This document shows, in pieces, positions 1-12,001 of a DNA stretch of 64,000 nucleotides. Both the position numbers and the translations under genes were made by a program. The DNA is from Beroe forskalii (taxonomy: Eukaryota; Ctenophora; Nuda; Beroida; Beroidae). The stretch lies in the NCBI GenBank assembly GCA_011033025.1, contig WFMF01000286.1, forward strand, positions 162,602 to 226,601, in the 5' to 3' direction. The notes under the pieces were generated by a model. It searched no databases and was not told where the DNA came from. It worked only from the letters and a program-made list of their open reading frames with translations. Positions within the stretch are counted from its first letter, which is position 1; each line of letters begins with the position of its first letter.

Positions 1-619
1 TCCCTCTGGAAACTGCAATGCCACACACTTGGCTCCAGCACTCCTGATCCGCCAGATACTCTTGTGGATCTCGAAGTTGTAGTTGGGAGGGAGTTTCTGA
101 AATAATAAGGGGAAATCAGTGACAGTTCACAGTGCTACATAGTGCTTACCACTCTGTGACGTTGGGGTGAAGTTAGCAATTGGCATCATGGAGATCAGTT
201 CCATAATTTACAGTTGGTAGAAATTATAGGAGTCGTTTGGAAAGGTTCACGGATTGGAAGCACTCCCTTTACTTCATGAAAATCAGGTGAAGTGTGAACG
301 TACCCACATTTATTGCATCGTTGATGAGGGGGTCATTGAGTTGCTCCTCTGGGATTTGTTGGACAACTCTGCGCTGCACCCGCTTTCTTGGAACACTGCT
401 CTTCACTACCAGGGACTTTTCCTCCACATTTCCTTTACATGTACTGGTGTCTATACAGACACCATTCCCTCTACTAGTCTCTGGACAAGGGGGCTTTGGA
501 CAGGTAGACCCTGACAGGACAGGCTGGTGACTAGTGGTGCTGCCGACTGCCGGGTCTGTAGCACAGGATGGGTCTGCAGTACAGGTGCAGGAGTCAGAGG
601 GGTGGGAGGATGCCAACAT
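1..619 (-). CDS. DPH1: Diphthamide biosynthesis protein 1, N-terminal part (partial, runs off left edge)
   Basis: Two exons of a DPH1 homologue are visible: exon 1 about 308-619 (start ATG taken at 619; the frame stays open further upstream, so the true start could lie a little higher) and exon 2 at 1-96, which continues beyond the window. Phase-0 junction; acceptor CAG at 97-99, donor GTGGGT (weak) at 307-302. After a variable Ser/Pro/Cys-rich leader comes the conserved DPH1 block: [17 protein letters not shown], then [17 protein letters not shown] and [15 protein letters not shown]1 is the radical-SAM-like iron-sulfur subunit that, with DPH2, transfers the 3-amino-3-carboxypropyl group of SAM to a histidine of eEF2, the first step of diphthamide synthesis, in the cytosol. 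The Fe-S cysteines lie in the part outside the window. Confidence 0.85.
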
Positions 620-1392
620 GTCTACGGGAAGGGAGCCATCTACCTTGAAAGGATAACTGGTTATTCACTGGCTGTTGAATGGAATGAATAACATCTTGTT
701 TATCATAATTGGAAAATCATTCTCATGTCCCTTCATCTATGATTCTTCTTTTGGGGGCGCTGCAGATGCTAACATTCTTGCCTGCAATTTCGTAACTTTT
801 TCATGATAATCAGATTTGTCTGAAAAGCCAAAAACTGGAGACATTTTCAATTTTAGATAGAGTAAGAAAAATGCGGCATCTTAAGTTGGGTCTGCGCCAG
901 TGCGCCATCTTTAAAAGAAGAACCTTAACTTCATCCTTAAAATAAGGTGCATAATTTAAATTTATTGCTACTGCAATGCGGTAGCAATAAATAAAAGCAG
1001 TCTGCATCCTCTTAATTAAAATCTTAATTTTTGGACATACTGCAGCTGAATAATTGAATAGAAATTAAATTATTATCATAAATTTGAGTTTTGACATAAA
1101 TGACTTAATGGGTGATAACTGATATAAATACATTATACAGTGACACAATGATTGTACAGAATAAGCAGATACAAAATTCGTGAATTTAGTATTCATATAG
1201 TTTATACAACGCCGCAAGAAAGTTCATAATCCATAATAAAATGAATTTCTATTTGAGTGGGAAGTGTAAAAGCTTTACATGGGCAATCAATGATATTGAA
1301 TGGCCCTTAGAGGCAATTAATAAATAGTTCATCCCCGCATCACACCTGTAACACGATTTATTAAGTTAAGTCAGCGACCTCTGACAGTCCCC
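620..1392. other. Intergenic, DPH1 5' flank and RWD-RING 3' flank
   Basis: AT-rich sequence without a convincing gene. It contains a perfect 11-bp hairpin (961-971 TTTATTGCTAC paired with 981-991 GTAGCAATAAA, 9-nt loop). No other structure recognised. Confidence 0.5.
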
Positions 1393-4170
1393 CTACATTT
1401 CCATGAAGTCCGTGACCTCAGAGAGTTCTCTCTCCTTCGCTTGCTTGAGTGCCCATCTCTGCTCTGCGAGGGCAGGGCTTTCTTTCCATTTCTCGTGGAA
1501 AATACGCTTCCCGCATATGGGACATTTCTTACCTCCTGAAATGAAGCTGTTTTGCATTCAAATTCATTTAGATGGACTGGAATTGTGCTGGTTTTCTGAA
1601 ATGAAGCTGTTTTGCAATTAAATTCATTTACATGGAATGACTACTTTCCCTGTCTTTCCACTTACCTTTGAAGGGAGGAGTCTTCATGTACTGGTCAAGA
1701 CACTTGTGGTGGAAGATGTGGGAACAGTACACGTATTCCACGTACTGCTCATGCCGAATGTCTTGAGTTACCTGGAGTAAAGGTTAACTCAAGTAGTAAT
1801 GCCATCTACTGTAAGTGATGAATTTTCCAAAAAAAACGAAGATTTATGTTTTCCCCAATTTCCTACTGCTGAATTGGTTGCAATGCTTTGTTTGTCCTAC
1901 AGCTAAATTTGTTTGGACTTTGGAGTTGACAATAGAATGAGGGAGATAAGGTACCCACGTTGGAAGGGTCAGGAGGGAAGGCCTGAGTCTGGCAGATAGA
2001 ACACTCCGTGACTGGGTAGAACTTGATGCAGTCCCTGACAATGTACTCTGCCACAGGTAGAATGGACGGTTTCTCTTGGAAGGGGGGATCCCTGGGAGGA
2101 CAGGATTTAGGTAATAAACAAACAGGGGACAACCTGTAGTAGCACGACTAGCGACTACAAATCCTCTACAGGAGTACGGCACTAAAGTATCATCCCAAGT
2201 TATTGAAGCGATAGTCATCCTACAGTATACCATTAGGCCCCTACAAATCATATACAATGATTCCTATGTTAACTGCTACTGAAAGTAAACCTACACTAAC
2301 AGGCACTAACTAACCTACCCCTTCTTGGGAATGGCAGGAAGCACTAACTAACCTACCCCTTCTTGGGAATGGCAGGCGGCACAATACAGCGCCTTGACAG
2401 CTCCACGCCTTGTCTTATGAACATGGCCGCCAAATCAGCCGGGAAGTTCGTTTCTTTGCACTCGACACTGGAAGAAGAGAGTGTTGCAGGGTGAAATATC
2501 AGTAGCTGCTACAGTTAATCTGTAGGAATTGCCCATAAAGCATGTGCCTGCAGCGAATCATTGCAGCAGTAGCTATTCACAACAATACGAGGGTTCACAG
2601 GAATAGTCAGTAGGGGAGAAGTTCCTAATTAAAACAGGGGGAGAATGAAATTACAATAGACAGGGGGAGAATGAAATGACAACTGACATGTGACAGCTCC
2701 CTTATTCGCCATAGTGCTGGATAATGCACCAGGAGCTACAGACTGCACCAGGTATATGTACAGTGTACACTTTACAGTGTCCAGTATATGTTTTTAAAGA
2801 CTGCTGTTACCTGGAAATGGCTGATGTCCAGGTTTATGTATTTACCTGACGGACTGTCGAGGGTAGTCATCTGACACCGCCATCTTCACGTTCATGAAGT
2901 AACCGTTCTGGTGCACGTTTAGAAGGAAGGACCCGGCCTTCTGCCGGATCTTTATCTCGTCCCCGTCACTCAGCAGCTTCGTCTTGATCGCGTCCAGCTC
3001 CGCAGCGCACACGATAAACATGTTCTCATCCAGGAACTGCCGCACCACGCTGCACACGTGACTTACCTGGGGGTGCACACGTGACTTACCTGGGGGTGCA
3101 CACGTGACTTACCTGGGGGTGCACACGTGACTTACCTGGGGGTGCACACGTGACTTACCTGGGGAGGGGTGTGTGACTTACCTGGGGGTGCACACGTGAC
3201 TTACCTGGGGGTGCACACGTGACTTACCTGGGGTGCACGTGACTTACCTGGGGTGCACATGACTTACCTGGGGAGGGGTGTGTGACTTACCTGGGGGTGC
3301 ACACGTGACTTACCTGGGGGTGCACACGTGACTTACCTGGGGGTGCACACGTGACTTACCTGGGGAGGGGTGTGTGACTTACCTGGGGGTGCACACGTGA
3401 CTTACCTGGGGGTGCACACGTGACTTACCTGGGGTGCACACCCCTGCAGAAACATTTATTTTTGACAAACATATGCACTAAAATGATTAGCTGGTCGAGA
3501 TGAATCGAATGCAATTAAAAGCTAAGCTTCATTTCCTTTGGTTGAAATTTCGATTAAAGGACCGCTTTTTTGCAACTCCAATCACAAAATCACGTTTGTA
3601 AAAATAATCTAGACAAAGACAGGTGGGAGCTTACCTGGAACTGCCCCAGCAGCTTCTTAGCCTCCTTCTCTGCGATGTTCTCGATGAGTTTCATGACTCT
3701 GTCAGGCAGTGACTTGCTCTTCACTTCTACCATCAGAGCTTTCTTGGGGTACTCCTCCGGGAACATGATGAGGAGCCGCAGCTGCTTGTGCTCAGTCTTC
3801 CTGAGGGGTTACCAACTACAGTTACCAACTACTGGGATGTTCCTAATACTGCAAATCATGCATTTTAGGGGAAGGGTTACCAGGTGCGGGATACTCCTAA
3901 AAAGTTCAAACTGTTAAGCACTTTCTCAGTGTCTCAGTGATAGTAACTTTATGAACTAGGGATATTGGAGGTATATGTCGTAGTTTCGCAGGGCAATGAC
4001 AAGGGGGATGTACTCAGACTACTTCTGGAGCAGTGATGCTATCTGAGGGCTGACACTCACCGTATTTTGACTTGCACAGAGTGCTCGCTGGCTGATAGCA
4101 GCTCCAACCCCTCCACAGACCCCTCTAGATCCCTCCTCAGCCTCCCCAGTTCCTGTTCCAGGGATGCCAT
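1393..4170 (-). CDS. RWD- and RING-type zinc finger protein (putative E3 ubiquitin ligase)
   Basis: Seven coding exons with consistent phases: 4061-4170, 3635-3800, 2846-3036, 2357-2467, 1959-2091, 1666-1771, 1393-1535; about 319 residues. Start MASLEQELGRLRRDLEG, a short coiled-coil-like leader. Residues about 35-90 (LRLLIMFPEEYPKKALMVEV) have the RWD signature of hydrophobic strand plus YP. A second RWD-like segment follows (YFMNVKMAVSDDYPRQSV). The C-terminal RING-like finger has CSIC, then YCSHIFHHKCL, then CPIC, then a charged tail rich in EKW/QAKERELSE. RWD-RING proteins usually bind an E2 through the RING and partners through RWD; the exact family name was not recognised. The acceptor of exon 3 (CAG|TTC at 3036) was chosen because it keeps the reading phase. 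Three of its splice junctions are tandemly duplicated (see findings). Confidence 0.75.
1536..1640 (-). repeat. Two-copy tandem duplication of a splice acceptor (RWD-RING last exon)
   Basis: The intron end with its acceptor (minus strand GCTTCATTTCAG) is present twice: 1536-1577, the copy used by the last exon, and 1596-1637, a decoy about 60 bp upstream in transcription. The copies differ at a few bases. Confidence 0.8.
2303..2376 (-). repeat. Two-copy tandem duplication of a splice donor (RWD-RING exon 4)
   Basis: A 36-bp block that includes the exon end (encoding PAIPKK) and the donor GTAGGT occurs identically at 2303-2338 and 2341-2376. The proximal donor (2356-2351) fits the reading phase; the second lies in the intron. 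Confidence 0.85.
3051..3440 (-). repeat. Minisatellite of splice-donor-like units with E-boxes
   Basis: About 16-17 units of roughly 23 bp (variants 18-24 bp) fill the intron just upstream of the 2846-3036 exon. Read on the gene strand each unit contains CCCCAGGTAAGTCACGTG, that is a perfect donor consensus CAG|GTAAGT followed in most units by the E-box CACGTG. A variant unit with GGGGAGGGGTGTGTGACTT recurs three times, showing higher-order duplication. Confidence 0.9.
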
Positions 4171-4770
4171 CCTGTCTGTCTAGCTGTCTGTTTAGTGTCT
4201 GTCTAGCTGTCTAGATCCTGTGTGTGTTCTGGATGTATAATCGGAACACGAGGCAGAGAGATTTAGACAATGTCGAAGTTCATCGAGGTCTCGGCTACGA
4301 AGCAACCTTCATAGGCTACCTACAGGAGGCAACGTCAGCTAACATGCCAAGCAAGAAATTAAGATGTAACATCATTTTGAGAAATGGAATTAGGACATTC
4401 GCAGTCACATGTTTTGGTATTGATACTTTGATAGCAAGTCTTGATGGCACTTGTAAACTTTAAGAACATCCGTATACGAATAAGAAACACAAAAAGTAAT
4501 TTAACATTCAAATAACAAAATCTATATGAATAAATTCAACAATGTAAATACTTAAATAACCTCGTGTAAACCGATTGATAACGTGCCATTAACCCATTTC
4601 AAGACCCTTAGCAACGACAAATAATATTCCCAAGTCAACGTTGCAGTACTCAAACCAACAACAAACCAACAACAGACCAAATTCCAAAACAACATGTCCC
4701 CAGGCTCGCAAGGTAAGAAAACCTCTGAGTAAAAGTTATAAGGTAAAAAGAGGAGATGATATGCACTGCC
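4171..4770. other. Intergenic, RWD-RING promoter side and COPS6 3' flank
   Basis: Contains a (CTGTCTAG)-like short repeat at about 4170-4215 just upstream of the RWD-RING start, then AT-rich sequence. No gene recognised. Confidence 0.5.
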
Positions 4771-7700
4771 TCATGTGACCTGCTTGTGGTCTACAGGTTT
4801 GAAGGCCGGGGGCGGCGCCCCACTGAAAGGGGCCATTATGTCCAGACCCCTCAGCTTCTTCTTATTCACTGAGTTGCTGTAGATGACATTGGACTTGGCG
4901 ACCATCTCGTCATGGTGCATTATACCCTTCGTCAGGGTGGCCAGTGTAGCAATCATCAAACCGTCCACAACCTCCTGAGAGAGATCGAGTCAGACAAGAG
5001 TGCGATGAGTTGGAGTCAGACAAGAGTGGGATGAGATGGAGTCTGACAAGAGTGGGATGAGATGGAGTCAGACAAGAGTGGGATGAGATGGAGTCAGACA
5101 AGAGTGGGATGAGATGGAGTCAGACAAGAGTGGGATGAGATGGAGTCAGACAAGAATGGGATGAGATGGAGTCAGGCAAGAGTGGGATGAGATGGAGTCA
5201 GGCAAGAGTGGGATGAGATGGAGTCAGGCAAGAGTGGGATGAGATGGAGTCAGAAAAGAGTGGAATGAGATGGAGTCAGAAAAGAGTGGAATGAGGTGAA
5301 GTCAGAAAAGAGTGGAATGAGGTGGAGTCAGACAAGAAGGGGACGAGATGGATTCAGACGAGAGTGGGATCAGATGGGAGATCCATGATTTCATGAAAAG
5401 AATGAGATGAGAAAGGGACTAAAGTATGGAGTTTTGGGATACAGCACCTGATCGCTCTCCTGGTTGAAAGTGTCGCCATGCTGTTTAGCTAGTGGCAGGG
5501 AGGATACCAGGCTAGCAATAGACCTCATGACTGCGGGGTTAGCTGGTTCTCGCACCTGAGAAGGGATAGTCACGTTACAAATGTACAGTGAAACGAATAG
5601 AAGAGATAGCGAAGATTCTGATGTTGACGAGAGGATGGGTTGGTTCTAGCTAATAGGTATAAGATACCTGCTGTGTAAAATAGAGACTTCTCATGATGAT
5701 GTTTCAAAGTATTGGTCTATGCTCCTTAGATCATATAAGTATAACCATAAACAAACGCCCTAAAAGCACTGGAATCTTATAACTCCAAAGTAAGATAATC
5801 CTAACATTTGAACCAAGACAAGTCTATGACACAACCATAATTTCAGTAACTCGCACCACTCTTGACATCTCTGATATAATCGCAGATGAGACTGACTCTG
5901 CCGTTCAGCATGGATATGGCACTCTGGTGAGATCCCACGATATCAGCCACTGCACTGAACCCTGAAGAAGGTGTAGGAATGATGTGAAAGTACAGGCTTT
6001 AGCTTCTTTGGATGTTTCTACGATTGGTCTAAATTAAAGGATCATGGAGGTCTCCCCTTCTGTCCTATGAGGACATTGTCCCTCCCAGTGACAGAACACA
6101 GTCAACAACTCGCCGATCTCAAATTTCAGGAACTACCGATCACGTCTCTCAAGAGCACATATTATTCAACTTTCAATTTTTGGGTTATCATGTCTGATCA
6201 CACTAGTTAACATTGAAAATTCAGGTTGCACGTTGAATTGTCGACCGTCGACAGTCGATGGACCTAAGAACATTGCTTTTGGAACTTGGAAGCGCTCCCT
6301 TATAAGTAAAAAATGTATACTTTATTGGCCCTTATTTAGACAAAAACGACTTGGAGATTTTTGTCCAAAGGACCGGTAAAAAGGCTAATAAAATGGGACC
6401 GATTAAATTAAAGGCCAGTTTATTTTCTTCCGAAGTAACTTTTATTATTTGGCTTCTGTACTGTTAAATTCAATTGAATTGTCGACCGTCATTACAATGT
6501 AATGACGGTCAAATGGATTTAACAGTACAATTAATGAATTTACATAACACAGATAGAAACAGATAATGACCTAAATTTTGATGTTAGATCGTTACTCAGT
6601 ACTTCAGTATAAGATGCTTTTTGTGGCTATTTTTGAGCAAATATTTCTTTTTTTGCCAACTGCTTGAAAAATTTTGCTCCAAAGGGCGCGTTAAAATATT
6701 TAAAAGGATTCAAAAATGGTTCGATTTTTGTCCGTGGGGCCTATTAAAAAAGGCCGGCTAAATAAAGGCCAAAAAGGTATTGAATTCCGATCATAGATAA
6801 CAGGCAATCAGGCAATCAATACCTGCGTTGCCAGAACCTCTCTCTACCACATACCAAAAAGAATAAATGGAGATTAGCCATTAGATAAAGGGGTCATCGT
6901 AATATGGAATTTTATGAAAACATGAGCTGTTTGAATGAAACTTAAACTACACCAGCTCTCAGTTCCAATCGGCCAATCCTCACTCAAAGCTGGACGTTGG
7001 ATTAACAATTATTGCTAACAACGAGTTATAGGTCTGCTAATTCACAGCAGAGCACACGCACAAACACCTTTTGACTGCCACTACGATACAGACAATGATT
7101 ACAAAATTACAAACGCGGCGAACGGCCACCATGATTATAATCGAGTAATCACGCACGCACGCACCATGATTATATTTATAATAATAGTATGATACTTGTA
7201 GCTCAACCAAATATATTTGAACTGATTTGATTTCTACGGTTTATTTTGTGGGATGATCTTTCCGAAATTTGAAAAATGCTTATAACATGATGTATGTGTT
7301 TAGGTGTATTGCTTTTAAATTTAATGACGTTTGCGCGACACCTTTTAAGTTTTTTTATTCACTTTGTTTTTGATATTCTGCAATTATGGATTTACGTATA
7401 TTGTAATAAAGTTTCAAAGCCCTTAGTGGTGCCCCTCCGGGGTTTTCAATTTAATTTACGAGTACCTATAGAGCTATAACATAGAGCTATAACATAGATC
7501 TATAACATAGGTAATAGAGCTATAACAATGAGCTTCTCCGTAACGTTTAAACTTGACAAAGGACAAGGTTTAGTTTACTGATCGGATTTCTAATGCTGGG
7601 TCCATCGAAAAGCCAAGCAATCGAACAGCTAATGCACTATGTAGAATGTAGATTGAAGCTGAGGGAGACATTGCTATTTTTTGTTAATTGGGAAGATAAA

Positions 7701-10499
7701 TCAGGTAAAATGCCACGTCTGCCGGTCTGCGTCTACAGCTGAACGAAAAATACCGAGTATTTAATTTAAGCAAGCAGGTAAGAAGTTTTAGGAATGTTAT
7801 TTGTGTGGAAAAAAGAGGTGTTACGCATATTTCCGACATTAAGTGAGTATTGCAGTTAATAGAGGCAAAGAAAGTAAGTAGGTTTCACAGACTGCAAAGG
7901 TGAAAAAATTAAAGCAGAAATAGAAAGGTACAAAATAGCCATACTCCAATACAGGAGTTGGAGCACGGGGTGCTGGGTTCGGTCTAGCTCTAATCCGAGT
8001 CTGGAGCTTGCTTGTCCCGTGTCCCTGGGCACGGGTTGTTCGATCTTTTCATGACTCTAGTCGGAGTCCTGTCCTGATTTAGCGTGGGTACACACAACAA
8101 AACAAAACAAATCTATCAAAGGCACATCTGAAATGAGAGGATGTAATACTGTTCATATCACAGAACACCTCTTATTCATTACACGATTGGAGAGCTCTTT
8201 AATGTGACGTAATTATTATAGACTAGAATGTAGTATTGGCGATACAAAAGTGCCTATTGAACGAACATGTGGTTGTAACAAAATAGAAACAGGCAACCGG
8301 TGTAATGATGATATTTTAATTACGGAATACCATTCGGATCAGAGACGTGATTTCAGATCACGTCTGCGCGCTCAGATCAGCATTTTGCCACGCTCAGCGC
8401 GGAGACGTGATTTTCAGATCACGTCTGCGCGCTCAGATCAGCATTTTGCCACGCTCAGCGCGAAGACGTGATTTCACATCACGTCTGCCCTCAGAGATCA
8501 TCATTTCGCATTTCTTAGCTCAGAGACGTGATTTTCTTTACGTTTTCACTTCAGATTGATTTCTGCTGATGCTTGCCGAGCCTTCAATCTGAGCCATGAT
8601 TAAATGCGTTCAAATTTGTTATCAGCACGAGTTTTATTTGGCGGTATGAATATTCAAGTTCTCAACCGCAAATTTAATGCTTCTGTGATTTTATGATCGT
8701 TTTCAAAAACATCATCAATTTATACAACTTTATGGTCAATTTTTCACCAAAATCACGTCTCGAGAGGCCGACTTCTCGCCACGCTGAGCGTGGCAGATCA
8801 GCAGTGTTCTGTCACTGGGTTGTCCCTTCTGAAATGATTCCTCACCACTTACCAGCGACACTAGCCCCAGCCGCGTGGTCGATCCCTATCCGCTCACTCT
8901 CCGTCGTCTTGACGGAGTACTGCAGCTCAACGAACACTGCGCGGCTCTAAAAAGCGAATTGTTTTAAATTTAACTGATGACAAGGTTAAGCGGCTCTAGG
9001 AAGCAAACTGTCAACTGATATGAAGGAGCAGTGGCTCTAATGAGCTAATGAGAAGGAGCAGTGGCTCTAACGAGCTAATGAGAAGGGGAAACCGTGAACC
9101 TAAAACTAGTCACTATCAGCTTTCTAATTTCAACCACAAACACCAGCAGTGGCCATTCTGCGTCAGAGGGGGTACCTGGTTACCTGGTAGTGGCTGATGT
9201 CGATGATGGACTCGAAGGTCCTCATGGCCAGCTCCTTCTCGCTGTCGTGATCAAACATCAGCAGCACAGGGCTTTCGTTCAGCTGACTGATCTGCGCGTG
9301 CAGGTCCAGGTGCCGCTGCGAGGGCAGCTGCCCTAGCGCGTACCAACCCACGATTTCACATGCGGAAAGGGTGTTACTGTGAGCATACTGTGAGAGTTTG
9401 AGCGATCGATTACTGATTTCAGGACTGCGAGCGTTTATTGATTTCTGAGCTGTTACTGAGGGGCAGGCTGCACTTGAAAGACTGGTGACTTGGAGGCTGA
9501 TGGGGCAAGGGACCTCGTCACCGAATTGTTGAGTTGATAATTTCAATACATTGTTCAGCAGTTCAAGCGAACTGATCTCTATAAGTCTAAAAAACTTACA
9601 ATTCTAAGTACATCGCTTATTATACAGATTTGATCAACTGAACGTGAGCTTTCAATGGATTTCAACTCACCGGAAGCGACCTTGTTGGAGCAGCTCGCTT
9701 GACCAGGACTAATCTGGGAAACTGAAACACAGAATCGTCAGCTTACTTTAGAAAGCAAAAACAAGGCAGCAATTGTTAGCAATATCTTACAACATTGTTT
9801 GACAACAAATCAATAATATCACGTTTCTCGAGCTTGTTGTCAAGGTAGTCCCTGATAACAAATCAATAATTCTCACGTTGTTCGAGCTTGTTGTCAAGGT
9901 AGTCCCGGTTGAGCACCCAGTCGCCGTCTATGACGTCATAGCACACATCGAAGGAGGAGATAATCTCGATATCCCTGCCACTTTGCTTGCCCAGCAACAC
10001 CCCGAGAGCTGCGGAGTTCGGGGATGGAAATCGGAGGGAAATCCCAGCAATTACAAGGAAAATAAGTAAATAGCTATTTGCCAATGATCAACTTATCACA
10101 TGAATAATGGATTCGCAAGAAAGAAAGGTTCGCTATCGTATCTCAAACTTATGTATCGCATGCGTAAAGGAATCGTAATTTCGTAAGAAAGAAGAGTTCG
10201 CTACCGTATCTGAAGTCAGTGTTGTTGATCTTGCATCTGGTGGTGTGGTCGGCTATGTTCATCGTCACCAGAGGATGGAGGTACACCACACTCCCTGACG
10301 ACACTGAGTTCTTGCAAACCACACTCTCCTCGCACTCCATTGCGTTGCTAGGTGTGTTGCTAACCGCGTTGCTAGCAGCATTGCTAGGGGTGTTGGTAGC
10401 CGCGTTGCTAGGTGCGGTACTAGCCGTGTTGCTAGGCACGTTGCCACGAGGAGTACAGTCCATAGACTGGCTGCTTGGCCCTGCCTGCTCTCCACTCAT
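4771..10499 (-). CDS. COPS6: COP9 signalosome complex subunit 6
   Basis: Exons seen: 10205-10499, 9877-10008, one near 9184-9380 (5' edge unresolved; a small exon at about 9670-9721 is possible), 8853-8946, about 5867-5961, 5448-5555, 4771-4974. CSN6 is the catalytically inactive MPN-domain subunit of the COP9 signalosome, pairing with CSN5 in the complex that deneddylates cullins. Support: LHPLVTMNIADH and LGVLLGKQSGRDIEI (start of MPN), IVGWYALGQLP, ESPVLLMF, FESIIDISHYQ, ESERIGIDHAAG, SHQSAISMLNGRVSLI and the C-terminal helices GLMIATLATLTKGI, all in CSN6 order. The N-terminus carries a repeat of Ser-Asn-Ala/Thr-Pro units encoded by GTTGCTAG-type repeats at about 10340-10445, longer than in vertebrates. 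The C-terminus lacks the usual terminal GLFF and ends HKQVT. The 2.9-kb intron 5967-8852 holds transposon remnants. Confidence 0.88.
4978..5370 (-). repeat. Minisatellite abutting the acceptor of the last COPS6 exon
   Basis: About 15 units of roughly 26 bp. On the gene strand the unit reads CTCTTGTCTGACTCCATCTC, a pyrimidine-rich stretch with a branch-site-like CTGAC. The proximal unit runs straight into the functional acceptor (CTCTCTCAG|GAGG at 4975-4974), so the array looks like an amplified 3' intron end. Confidence 0.9.
5968..8339. other. Large COPS6 intron with decayed transposon sequence
   Basis: 6225-6790 holds related blocks (ATTGTCGACCGTC twice, several GGCC...AAAAAGG motifs) and a perfect 12-bp hairpin at 6484-6510, suggesting a degraded DNA transposon. 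7415-7447 contains a CCCCTCCGGGG hairpin block also seen at 19011-19043. 7940-8060 is GC-richer with short inverted repeats (CACGGG/CCCGTG). No coding gene. Confidence 0.5.
8340..8545. repeat. Palindromic tandem repeat, about 3.5 units of 60 bp
   Basis: Units begin with AGACGTGATTTTCAGATCAC, an inverted-repeat hairpin, followed by a block with CAGCATTTTGCCACGC; the first two units are nearly identical, the third and partial fourth are decayed. A related inverted segment (CACGTCTC, CCACGCTGAGCGTGG) lies at 8752-8800, so 8340-8800 may be one foldback transposon in the COPS6 intron. Confidence 0.7.
9804..9910 (-). repeat. Two-copy tandem duplication of COPS6 exon 2 end and donor
   Basis: A 53-bp block containing the end of exon 2 (encoding DYLDNKLEQ) and the donor GTGAGA is present at 9857-9910 (functional) and again at 9804-9856 (decoy, about 5 bp changes, donor changed). 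Confidence 0.85.
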
Positions 10500-10559
10500 T
10501 TCTCTGATTTACATTTCTAGCAGGGATTAAATGGTTAGATTACTAACAGTACCAATCAA

Positions 10560-10675
10560 GGTAGAATTTATATTTTAAATGAGATAGGTAACAGAAATGA
10601 GATAACCGAAATGAGATAACAGAAATGAGATAACAGAAATGAGATAACAGAAATGAGCTGACAGAAATGATTCAG
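10560..10675. repeat. Short tandem repeat upstream of COPS6
   Basis: About six to seven copies of a 13-14 bp unit AACAGAAATGAGAT, starting roughly 65 bp upstream of the COPS6 start codon. It lies in the 5' UTR/promoter region. Confidence 0.8.
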
Positions 10676-12001
10676 ATAAGACCTTGGAATCAATAATTTC
10701 TTCCAAGTTCCAGCTACGATAAGATGATCATCTTTAATAAACAATGAAACGAAACATATCAATATGGCAAAGCTTAAATACATAATAAAATTAACATAGC
10801 TCCATAATATAATCAGTACCAACACCAGTACCAAATGTCAATATACATAATATTTCGTACAGTACACATAAAAATATTTTAAAAAAGTTCCAAGGTTGTA
10901 GCTTAATCCTACAAAAAATCGACGACGAAGGATATAAGCAAACATATTGAAACAATTGGCTAAAATTTCAAATTTGGCTGCCTTGGAGTCAAAGTGTCAT
11001 AAGGGGTTTGTGTCGTAGGTTCCTTTCCAGCATACCCAAATAGTAATACCCGGCCATTATTTTATTCGTTTATAGATACTTAAATTGATACATAAGTACA
11101 TAGCTGGAGCAAGTCAGCCCTAGCCCTTATTTGCCCAAATTCTTGCCCCAACTATGCATTGATAATCATCAATAGTTCAATTTAGGCTACAGTTTACAAT
11201 TAGCTCTCTTTTAACCACTGATATGGCTACAAAATAGTGAATTTCATTATGAAACCAGTTCAAACACATTCAGATGGCATTGAGCTGTCAATCAAACATA
11301 AATGGCAAATGCGATGCTGACAGTCAATATGTTTGTTGCGTATGGTCAGCCAATGGTGGCAGAAAGCCCAAAACCAATAAATTTTCTTTATCTAATGTAG
11401 TCTTGGTAGTGGTTAACAATGAAATTCACTTTTGGCTAGGTTAACAACTGACAGTATCCAAGAAGCCCGACCACCATTCCTAACCATTTACACAACACTA
11501 TCTGCTCTTATTATCTGAGAGTCATAATGACCTCACTTTCAGGTCATATGCAGGAACAATAAAACTTTTTCGGCAACATTAAGACAACCCGCCTAATAAT
11601 CTTGCTTGACCCCCAAACTGATTCCTTAATTGAACTATTGATGTAATGATATACTTGTATTATTTGCAGTAGCCAAAATCTTTAAGTCTACTAGAGCCAG
11701 TCTTAAGTCCATACCCATAGTGCTACCTAGATCATAGTATAATAGCCCTGGTACAACTTATCAGATAGAAACCATTATGAAAGATTGAGATTGATGGGTG
11801 CATTGAAATACCAGTTCATAGAGAGCCCGATAGCCGGTAAGTGGGATGGTTTCACATACCACAAATTGATAACTTGTTGATGGAGATTGCTAGGTAACAC
11901 ACCTTAGCAACGTTCAGTTGCTAAGTGAAGCTCTATCACCCAACAAGGTAATATTCTAGTTGCTAAGTGAAACTGTTATCACTCAGCTAAGTATCACTCC
12001 A
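10676..12001. other. Intergenic between COPS6 and TMEM11
   Basis: AT-rich; TMEM11 3' UTR must lie here. A loose repeat of AGTTGCTAAGTGA occurs at about 11915-11990. No gene recognised. Confidence 0.5.

Noticed and set aside
1403-1621. Plus-strand 72-codon frame
   Set aside because: Antisense to the RWD-RING last exon and its duplicated acceptor.
7955-8040. tRNA or tRNA-derived SINE (GGTTCGGTCTAGCTC resembles a B box)
   Set aside because: No A box at proper distance and no cloverleaf could be drawn.
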